Origin: Gavia stellata
Lineage: Eukaryota; Chordata; Aves; Gaviiformes; Gaviidae
Length of the DNA: 64,000 nt
Direction of reading: 5' to 3'
Assembly (NCBI RefSeq): GCF_030936135.1
Contig: NC_082637.1
Span: 4,092,001-4,156,000 of the forward strand
Shown: positions 50,825 through 61,400 of the stretch, piece after piece
How positions within the stretch are numbered: position 1 is the first letter of the stretch
Layout of the letters: each line of letters starts with the position of its first letter
Position numbers and translations under genes: made by a program
The notes under the pieces: model-generated
What the model saw: the letters and a program-made list of their open reading frames with translations, nothing else
Databases searched by the model: none
What the model was told of the DNA's origin: nothing

Positions 50825-51870
50825 TCATTTTTATTGCTGAGATTACAGGAAGTGCGTGCTTGTAAATTGTTTGTTGATAAGCTGACTGCTTTTTCTCATG
50901 ACAGGATTATTGAGTATGAAGCAGAGCCCTCTCTGCTTTTCTCTTGTTGGAATTTCAATAAAAATAATGCTTTAAAACAAAGCCAAAGAGATCTTTCCTG
51001 GAAGTATGGCAAGAGATGGCTGAGATTTTGGGGAGTGTTGGCCAAGATTAGCTTCAAAATCCCCTGATCCTCCTTGTGATAGCTGCTGCTGTGAATTCTT
51101 TGGATGTGTTCACTGGAAAGGTGTAGCAAAAGGATCAAGTTGCCCTTGCTCTTCTCAGTCCTGTAATTATGGTGGGACTTGAATGTTGTCTCTACATTCT
51201 CTGTAAAAGACTGAAGGAAGTTCTTGGTGCTTTTTAAGTGTGTTGCGCCAGGCTCTGGCCTCGGCAGGGCAGTGACAGAATGATGGCGTGCTTTGCAGTG
51301 GCTTCCTGTTGTGTGTGACATCTCTTCATCTCAGAGTTTTCCCCGTGCGTAAGTACTCCTCCAGCAGCTTGCTGTGTAGCTTCCTGACTTCCTCTTAGTA
51401 AATGATGTTGTGCAGTCTGAATTTCAGGCCTAGCAAACAGCCAGGCAGCTGCTTGCCAGGCAAATAGACTCCACCTGCATAGTCTGAACACAAAATGTGA
51501 AAAGATGATCCTGCAAGAGAATTGGTCTGTTGTTGCTGAAAGGGGCAAGTGCAAAGCAGTTGACTTTAGGGGTGTTTTTTCTGATGTTTTGCAGTGTCTT
51601 TTAATGTGTGGAGAGTTTCTTTCAATAATTCTACGATAACAGCTTTCAACTGGTCCATGTTCTGTAGTGCTGTATTGTGCAGAGAGACAAAAAGAGTGCT
51701 TTGAGAGCTTGCACTAACTTCCTTGGGGTCTTTCTTGGAGCTGGGGTGGCAGAAGCTGGCACCTGATTTTGCAAGACCGTGTCCTGCCCAAAGATGAATA
51801 GGTCCAGCCCTTCTTAGTTTCCAAATGTTCAAGGTGGCGTCATTGTAGACAGAAGGATGCTGGCCCTAAT
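50825..51870 (-). pseudogene. Possible antisense gene fragment or retrocopy in SMAD2 intron 2
   Basis: On the minus strand, a 100-codon open stretch (about 51868 down to 51566) follows a possible acceptor (TTTATGTAATTAG). It contains a helix-like, leucine-rich segment (MDQLKAVIVELLKETLHTLK) and ends at TAA. About 700 bases of GC-richer sequence follow, then AATAAA on the minus strand near 50830-50835. This order (open frame, long tail, polyadenylation signal) resembles the 3' end of a transcript or a 5'-truncated retrocopy. I do not recognise the protein. Frames of this length are expected a few times by chance in 20 kb of AT-rich sequence, so the case rests on the combination of signals. Confidence 0.22.
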
Positions 51871-52384
51871 TACATAAATGTAAAATGACATGCTTAAATT
51901 TTAGGTTGCAGAACACCTTTAGACACTGTGTGGACATATAATGGGAAATATAAATGTTCATGTCAAGTTTGACTTCAAGTCTCTATGGAATTTCTAAACT
52001 TGAAGTAAAACAGTGTTGGTGACACTACCTTCATGTGTTTGAAATCTACTCCCATGCATTTCCTTTAACTACAAAACTACCTTAAAAATTATAGCCTCAA
52101 GTTAAATTTTGCTTTCTCCTGTTTGATTCATAACATCAGTGTATTTGATATATAGGGTAGAATGCAGGATTAATATGAGCCTAAGATAATGCTTTTTTTC
52201 TAATAGCATATTTTTCTTCTACCAACACTCCTACCTGAATGGCCACTTAGCAGCAAGACCTTATTCCTGATAACAAAGAAACTTACAGCTGACAGTTTTA
52301 AGCTCGTGCAATTCAGGAAGTCATGTGGCTTACCCACATAATTTGTTACGGACTGGGTATGCCAAGTAGAAAGTATCTGCATGT

Positions 52385-52496
52385 CATTTGAGGTAGGTCA
52401 ACATGTAAAAATATAAATGTGCAAGATGCTTAGCCAATAGCATTTGAGGTAGGTCAACATGTAAAAATATAAATGTGCAAGATGCTTAGCCAATAG
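52385..52496 (+). repeat. Perfect tandem duplication, 56-bp unit, two copies
   Basis: The 56 bases at 52385-52440, beginning CATTTGAGGTAGGTCAACAT, are repeated without a difference at 52441-52496. Two more bases (CA) match after the second copy. Identity over the full unit in an intron suggests a recent event, or an assembly artefact. Confidence 0.97.
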
Positions 52497-55400
52497 CAAA
52501 ATGCTACGTGGTTCGAAGGAGCTTGCTTCAAGTCGGCAGGAAGAATTGTTAAATTTTGGGGACTGTATTGTATACTAACTGGAGCACTAGATAAAGGCTC
52601 GGGGAATGTGGATTGTGGCCTTGGCTCTGCTGCTTTTTCCCAGGTAACCTTACAAGTTTTTAATATGCTGTCATTTTTCAGTCTATAAATTGAGGTGAAA
52701 TTTTGTACGGTGTGTGATAATGCCACCTCTTCACCTCACTGGTATAAGCTGTATTACTTGGTTAGGGAGTGTAAGTTTAAGGCATTGTTCCCATTGGAGT
52801 ATCAGTGATGTGGAACGCGAATTTGGGGATCATGAGTTGTTGGAATTTGTGAGAGTTCTTTATCTTCAAGTTACTGTTGCTCCTGATTAGGATTGCCTTA
52901 ATGGTAAGAAGCAGGAAGAGTCAGAATCAAAAATAAGTGTTAAAGCTTGCTTGATTTTTATATGCCATTAATTGTTTGTCAGGTTAACAGCTGATGCTGG
53001 GGCTGTTGAATTTTAAGCAAATTAAAAATAGCTACTTGTGTTTACTTTAGCGACTTAACCTGCTCAGTGGTACAAAGCTCTAACTAGGAAGAATGATACC
53101 TATATCTGTCACGTCATGCTACCGTTAAGAAGACATGTTGGTCACTCAAAAATGTAGACTGTGCTTATTGTCAATATTGAGCCCCAAATTATCTCATAAA
53201 TAGTACTTATTTTTCTCCAATAAAGGAATCGGGGCTTTAGTCAGCCCAACTCAATGCTAAACTATTCCCTGGCTTACTGTGGCAATTAGTGTCTTTCTAT
53301 CAGGCCAGCTATTCAGTGTGGCAAAGATTCCTCTCCTCATTAAATTCTTCTTTTGTAGAAGTCAGCCAATTTAGTTTTGTTGGTACTGTAACAAAACACC
53401 TGAGTGCTGTTTTTACTGGTGTGAGTGTTTTATGACAACCAGAGCAATTTTACAGGAAAAACTTCCCAATTGTGTAGCTCATGCTGTTAGTCTAGGAAGA
53501 ATTTATAGGATAAACAACATACTGCAGTTCTTCTAGCGCTACAGCTTTGAACACAAATAGCTAGTTAATGGGTTCCCTACTGATTTAATCCTGCTGGTAA
53601 TCTACACCTGCTAATTTAATAAAAGTCATTTCCCACGTCTTGTTTACTACTTGTTTCTGTTCGCTTACTCTGACTTGGTGGCAGTGCTGATTGGTGGAAA
53701 ACTTCTAAAATTTACTGTGTACAATGCCGTAGTCTCATCATGAACAGCTTTCGTTGGCTTCTGTCATGCTGCATTGTTTGAAGCACACCGGCAGGATACA
53801 AGAGAACAATTGGGAGCTGGAGTAAGTTCCCATCTCGCTGCATACGCTTCAAAATTGGCAGAAGAACAATGAGATTGGGGAAATCCCATTGGACAAGTGC
53901 TGCACAGTAGTCTGACTTCAGCATTTGTTCAGAAAAGATCCCCCAAAGTGTGGCTATTTATTGCGAAATGTGCAAGCAGGTTTCAATAGGTCAAAAATTG
54001 GAAGTTTTCATTTAGAGTCTTTGTCTGTAATTGTAGGTAAACTGACCATTTCTTTGGATGCTTGGGTTATCTTTTCTTAGGTACTGGCTGGAGAAAAGCC
54101 TGATGCAAAAGCAGCAAACTCTGAGTTTTGCTTAAATGCAGAATTTCGAAGTTACTGTTTAGCTGAATTGGTGAGTTACATCCCAGAACTGGTCTTCACT
54201 TCCTCTTAGTTTTGTGGGAAGCTTTAACTCAAGTTCCTCTATTGATATTTGAAATAATTTGAACTCGTGCTGTAGTTCTGAAATTTTGAACAAAGAATGT
54301 GGAATGTTTCAGCTTTGTGGCATGGAAAGTTGTGTTTGAAATGGTGTTTGACTCTCAGGTGTTTGGTTGAAAAAGTCTTTTTTCTTCAGTAGACAACTCA
54401 AATGTTAATTTCATGAACTCCAACTACATTTTCCAAGAACCACTTCTGAACCTTGCCATGTTTGTGTAAGCTTACAGCAGTGCAGCATCCAATCACAAAA
54501 GCTTATTGATAGGTCTTTACATCTTTCTGTAATAAATCTCCCCTTCTGTTATAGTGGGGGAGACTTGAATGTAAACTTAAGGGCTGTATCAGGGGAGGAA
54601 TTCGAGTGTGTTCTTTCTGATGAATTCCGCAAAGCTAATAATGAAAATACCTGCCTAGTTCCTTTGTATTCAAATTTTGAGTGTCTGATGTTCTGCATAT
54701 GTCCCATGTACCTGTCTTGCAGACCGATGCCTTGTCTAAGCACAGTTAGTAACCAAAAATCAAGGTTTTGCTGTGCCCTGTATGTCTCAATTAGATGACT
54801 ATAGTAGACTAGGTGGCTTACTAAAGTGGTTGTGCCTGTTGCAGGCTGCATTGGTGGCAGCCATTTAAAAAATGCTGTAATATTCTGTTCAATGATAGGA
54901 AGACATTTTTCCTGGAGCCCAGTGTCAGCGTGTTTGTTCATCCTGTGGGAAGCCTTCAACGTTTTGGCCAATAACCACAGACATTCCAAGAAGGATTTAA
55001 GCAGCTCTCCTTGCAGCGAGAAGCCACATAACCGTTCACTTGAATGCTAATGTTCCTCAAGCCTTTGAAACTCTCATCTTTTTGGCTGCAATAAGACAGA
55101 GAGAGAGCAGGGCAACTGCCACCTCAGCAGAGGGCAGATGGTGGTAGATCAGGGTTGACTCCTGTTAGGTGGAGTGAGGAAAAGAAACTGTTGGATGTCC
55201 TGGGAAAGTGCTTTAACTGTTAAGCAATTGCATGTGAGGCAAGAGCGCTTGTGGGAATCGTCTTCAGATGCGTGTTCTGGGTGTGGATCGTAAGCAAGAT
55301 GCCGAAGACTTCAGGACTTGTGCATGATCTCAACACTTCCTTTCTGTTTAGCTCTAGGCAGCGAAGCTCAGGAAATAGATTTTGATTCTTGTTGTAGGGG

Positions 55401-58400
55401 TGTCCCCTGCATACTCAGATTTTCTGTCAATGGTATCTAATGTGGGGTCCTGTATTCTGTTCTGGTCCTGAGCAGCACAGAGAGGCCTGTAGTTAGGCAC
55501 CTTGGCTATTAAGTTGCTTTCTTGATTTTGCCTTTGCTAAACACATAAGGCAATATAATATCTCAGCAAACATGCTAAGTTCATTTTAAAAATAAAATGC
55601 TGCTTTCTTGTACCTGAACACTGGGACTCTTCAAGCCTTTTTATGGCTTCCTTGCTAGTTGTGAATTTTCTTTAATATTTGTCATAAAATATGGGCATTG
55701 CTGTGAGTGAAGGTAATACCATAGTCAGACTTCATTTTTGTATTTACATATTTATCAAAATGTTGTAACAGTCATGGCCGAAGTACCATTCACTTCTCTT
55801 CCTCCATACGTTGCTTGGGGAAGCTTCCTCTATGGCTCAAACCTTAACTTCATTTGAAATATCTTACAGGAAACACTTTATATAATACTTGATGTTTCTT
55901 TGAATTTTCATATCCTTCATCTTTAGAGATAGTCTCTTGTTTGGACATGGATCAAGTTCAATGTATTCTGTTTCACCAATTTTCTGCTAGGTATATGTGG
56001 CTTGGACTGCAACAGGGGTTGTTGTGGCATGGTGTAGTGGCTTCCCTGTGTTGAGCACTTTGTCTACAATTACATTATATATCCTGTGTTCAGTTGTCTT
56101 CCTGGGTTTCTCGAGATGGGTGTGTAATTCATAGGGGAAGCTGTCCAGAGGCAGCTTCAGTTTGAAATGAGGTATTAAAAGATTCTGTAACTGGTGTTCT
56201 AAGAGTAATCTTTTTGCCAGGTTAGCATATTTTTCAAGCAATGTATACAAGATAAATGTCTTGCAGAGCTAATCCCTCCCCCTCACTATCCCAAATACCC
56301 ACTAGTTTGAGAGGGTTAATCAAAATGTCACATCTTTTTTCAGCTGTCCATCAGTTGCTAAACAGCCCACTCATGCGGTAGCATCAGCCACTCACCCACT
56401 TGGAGGATGACGGACTACTTGAGAGAAATTATTTGGCTTAGCCCTTGGTAGCTGTACCTGTTAGCTTGTGGGAAAAGCTTTCACTGCACCTACTATGACT
56501 AATAGTGGTTAGAGAACTTGAGATAAAGGTCATTTTTTAATGTCTGTCTGGTGCTAGCCCTGAAATGTGTATGCCAAGCTCTGTTTATGTCTTTTGAAAG
56601 TGTGATCTTCTATGAGATTGCTGTCTGCTGTTACAAACCAATTTGTTGTGGATAGATCAGCCAGTATTGTGATGGATATGTCTTCCTTTAAAGTTAGTTT
56701 GTCCTTTGATACTTCTGATTCTGTTAAGGATGATACAGAGCATTAATCTGTGAAACTGCTTTGGGTGTCATCTTAACCCACTGCATGATATTGCTTACTA
56801 ATACAAAACAGAAAAAAAGAAAAAAGTAACCACATGTGGTGTGAAATGAAATTGAGATGAATCTGTTAGGTTGTTCATTCCTTATGTAACTTGTAAGTAA
56901 AAGAAAGGTATTTAACAGCTTGACATTAGCACGGTCTTCCAGACTGGGAGCAGTCATTTGTCTGTTTAGTTGGAGCATTTCAGTGGCAATGTAAATATTA
57001 GAAAGGAATTGCTTGATCAACTGCTTCCATAGGCATGGTATAATAAGTGGAGGACAGATGGCGATTTCTCAGCTAGAGTGAGTTGCTGAACATACTTGCT
57101 TCATAGCTGCCTGCTACATGATGTGGTGCAACATCTCACTAGCTACCCGGAGCTCTGATTCTTTTCCTAAATGGACTTTTTTAGAGCATGTGTTCCTGGT
57201 TATGCTTCCTTTACTCCGATAATAGAGTTTTGATCCTTTCTTTCTTTCAGGAGGTGGTGGTCTTGTGTTCTCTGGCGAGCTTTTGTCAGAAAGTCCGAAG
57301 ACATTTTCAGGTGTGATGTTCTCAGATGAAATACAGATAACTTGTCTGAGAAAATTTATGTTGAAGATATGTAATGAACACGGTACTTTCAGCTATAAGA
57401 ATTTCAAACTTGCAGACTTCTATCTCAGTTGAAGTTCTGTATTTACATTTCTGAAGTTACTGTGAGAAACTGCAAAATAACACAGCAATCAGAAAACCTT
57501 TATTGGCTATAAGAGTGTAACAAATGAAAGCAGTGTAGGAATTCCAAGTTATCATTTCAAGAATGCCATCTTAAAGTACAAACATCCACGTCTTCAGAGC
57601 TTGTGAGTTCATGTGATAGTCTTTTTTTTCCTTTGTTGTGTTTTGGGGTTTTTTTTAATCCTGCCTGGTTACTCTCTGGGGAGCTGCCATTGTGAATGCT
57701 GTTGTACACTTGTCTTCCTCACGAGATGCGGGGCATTTAGAAGTCACTGGTTTTGATGGCTTTTTTGAACATAGGATTGGGGGGAGTAAATCTGTTCTGG
57801 TTCATCTTACCTCCAGTAAGACTGCTTCAGAGTTTGTTTTGCAATACAAATTGCAGCTGCTGAAAGCTGTGGTGTTATGTTGGGAGTGGGGAACTGTAGG
57901 GCAAGTTTCCCAGCAAAGCTGTTAGCTCATGATTTCCATAGCCTGCTTTTGCATGCTCCCCATCTTCAGTCTCTCTAGGATAAGACTTGTGGCCAGCTCC
58001 CTGCTGACTCTTAAGTGAGGCTGAGCTCTACTGCATGCCTTTTATTTCTCAGTCCTGAAGACCATCTCTGCGCTGCTTGACCTTGCCATTTAGAAGCTTA
58101 CAAGTTTGCAGGCTGCTCTCCACCTGACTTTGAACAGAGTGTAAAGACTCCTTGATAGGATCTGCATCTGAACAGACCATATGGACAACAAGAAAAGAAA
58201 GAAATATTTTACTTCTGCTTGGTTTCCATGGCATCCTGGGAAAATTGCTCTTGAACTTTGAGGTGCTATGCTTCCAGCATCTCCTAGCATCGAGAGAAAA
58301 ATAGAGGTAACACTGATTGTTGTTGGCTGCTTTATTTTGTCTGACAGCACTGGGCTAGCATTTCAGGATTTGGGAGAAGGGAGGAGGATTAAGTGCTTTG

Positions 58401-61400
58401 AAGAGGCCCGCCTTATATCTGTATTTTTGCCTTTGTAGGCAGTTTATTGCACATGTGACTAGGAAGAAGTGTGCCTTTAGAAAAGTCAACAGAAGCATAT
58501 ACTGTTCATCAAGATGACTTGTTGGCCTGGCGGTCTGCATAACTGGAACAAACTAGCTACTGGCCCTGAAATGAGCAACGGGCGGCTCAGATGTTAGGCT
58601 ATAACAGAGTATCTTTTGTACCTCACATTCCACTTTTGCGTCCCCTGTGGACATCCTTAAAGTTTAAGCTGAAGTAAATGGGAGTTGTTCAATGACTTTT
58701 TTCTTTTCCCACAGTGCTAGAGAGGTTAATTGTATCCTGTGCCTCCTGCTTTTCTGGCTATTTTGATGTGTTAATTTCTTAGCATACATCCATTTATAAG
58801 GAAGGTTACTTAAGTAATTTTCCTCAGTTCAGATGCTGCGTTTTCTATTTGATGTAATGATTTTGAATGTATTGTATAAAATTCTATGTAAACTTTGTTC
58901 ATAAGAGTTCTGATTATGAGAAGTTGTTTAATGGTTCCTGGTTTATATTCCACTAAATATGCACATACATAAACATCTTTTTTCTTGGATGTAGTATGTC
59001 CTGAATGTGCGTGTGGGGAGGAGGGAGGCAGGGAGAAGATGCTTTTTGAGCAAGTAATCTTTGTGTTGCATATGCTTGAAGAAAAAAGGTCTTCTTTTGG
59101 ATTCTGGGGGAGAGGGTAAACAAGGCTTTTTTTGTTATGTATAGAAGAGCAATTGCTTAAATAAAAGTAAATCTAAGGGGTTGGAGACACTTGGGGAAGC
59201 ACTCATAATTGTGGGAGCTGAGTGCCCCAGCTGCCAGTTTTACTATTGTTTTGTTGAGTTTGTACTGAGAGAGAAACCTGTGCTTTCAGTTCTGTAAGAG
59301 CTTTCTTTTCTGGAGTCCAGGGCTCTTTTAGACATTACTTAATATCCTTTTCCTGGACTTAACAGGCTCTGTTTCTCCTTTGAAGAACGGGAGAATCTGT
59401 TAGCAAACTAGCTGCCCACCTGTACTTATAACATGTAAATATCCCTTTACTCTGGTTGCTAATACTATACTACACTACGCTTTAACAGAACTTTCCTAGG
59501 GTTCTACTATTCTACCCCAGTGTCTATCACAGAATGGTTTCCATGGAAGAATCTTGTCAAGCTCCTCTTAAGGATGAGTGCCACTGAGGTCTGTGTAAAT
59601 AGTTTTTAAGAGGAATTCACACTTGCGCTTTTTATTTGGCATTGGTCAAGATACTAGCTCATCCCTTTAGCAAGTGCTTAGAAGAAAAATAAGTATTTCA
59701 TACTGAATCTTTACATTTTCTGTTGCCAGAAAATGAGATCAGGACCTCTGTGTTACTTCACATCATTCACAAGCAGGAATGAACTGCTGTAGCTTTGAGT
59801 CATGCCATTTGATGAATGTGTATGCCTGGTTATGTACATTTAAGTGAGTGGATGACATTTTGTCACTGTAATATGGGATGATGGAGCTGCAAGTAAAAAG
59901 ATTGGTCAATTCTGCAGGGATGCAAAATGATGTAGGATTCAAAGAGCAGTAGGGTAGATATCTCATGAAGGTAACTTAACATTTGCATTGTTATTGCAGA
60001 TCTTTCTGGTGTTTTCTAAGTGAGCATAGTGCAAATAACTTTTTTCCTGCTACCCCCAGCACTGGGAAAAGAAACCATGAGCAACATATATTTCAGCAGT
60101 TGAAACACTTAGGTCAGCCAAACTACATTTTACAGTAAGCTTTTGTTCAGACAACTGGCTCTGCAGCTAGCTGAGGTGCTGTTTGCAAAGACAGGTAGTA
60201 TAATTAGGATTGCTGCTGGCTGGTACATAGGCATTTTAGGCTGTAGTAGGGAGAAATGCTAATTGCCAGTATATAGAAAGGACTGTCAAGTCAGAATATG
60301 AAAGCAGCTACATTTATTTTCATTTGAAACCCAGAATTAAGGAAACCATGATCAGGCAGATTTGGTAGGAACTGTCATCTATGCTGAATACAATACTGTA
60401 TGCCAATGAACTTTTTTAAGTGCTGACTTTGATTCATCTCTATTACACCTAAGCCTTTCAAATCAGTCTTTCCTGTTGCTGTTGTCTTTGAGACCCTCTC
60501 TGAGCTACTTCCAAAGGTTTGGTATATCTCCCTCCCAGCTTTATGGGTTCTTGAACCCTAGTTGTATCAGGAGGAAGAAAACTGGTATGAGAGGAAGGAT
60601 TCTGTTCTCTCATCCATCAGTCAATCCTTTTCTCAAAGTTAGTATCAGTGGAGTAATGGACAGTGTCTTCAGAGGAGTGCAACGTCAATCCAGGTATGCC
60701 AGTGATGAACCAGAGCCTAAGTCAATATAGCGGTGTTCCCGGCTTGGTTTCCTGCTCAGTATGTTGCTGTATAGTCTTGGATCTAAGATCTTACATAGCA
60801 AGATTTAAAAAAACAGACCAACTAAAAAAAGTTAGTATGCAAGGTACAGATCTTCAATCTGTAGACTATAACCTGTTTTCTCAGGTAAATTTTACAGAAG
60901 CAGCCATGAGCAATGTTAAAGCAATGGCATTTGCCCATTTGTTGTGAGAAAATGGAATTCCATAAGTCTAGTGACCGTTTCTTACTACTGTAACTCCATT
61001 TTGGATAGGTTGGTGTACCTCTTGGAGCAAATTCTGCACGTCTTTTCTGCCCCCTTGACAAAAATCTCAGTCAAGGTAGTAAGTTCTGTAAATGTTAGGC
61101 TGCTATAAAGGTGTTTGTGTGCCTGTGTGAAGTAACTTGTCTAGCTCAAGAGAAAATTTGATCATCTTTTCTGTTGTTGCATTTTTCTTGTTTAGTCTTT
61201 GAGTGAAAAGGTGAGTGAAAAACAAATGTCACTCACATCAGTAGGGAGGACTTTTCATGAGAATACTAGAATTTGAAAACTTTAAGAGATAAATGGGGTA
61301 CTATCACAGTTTACTGAAGTTACTCTTCATTTCAGTCACAGCTCTAGCACTGCAAATGCCTCAGAAAATGTAGGCACAGACAAATTAGTTTTAGTGGAAG

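Noticed and set aside
54549..54989. 146-codon minus-strand frame in SMAD2 intron 2
   Set aside because: No domain or clear splice sites. It was considered as another piece of the putative antisense gene but lacks the acceptor and polyadenylation context seen near 51.8 kb.
57241..57315. Acceptor-like TTTCTTTCAG followed by a short open stretch and a CAG|GTGTGA donor-like site
   Set aside because: It looks like a small exon, but the encoded peptide does not match SMAD2 and such decoy pairs are common in long introns.
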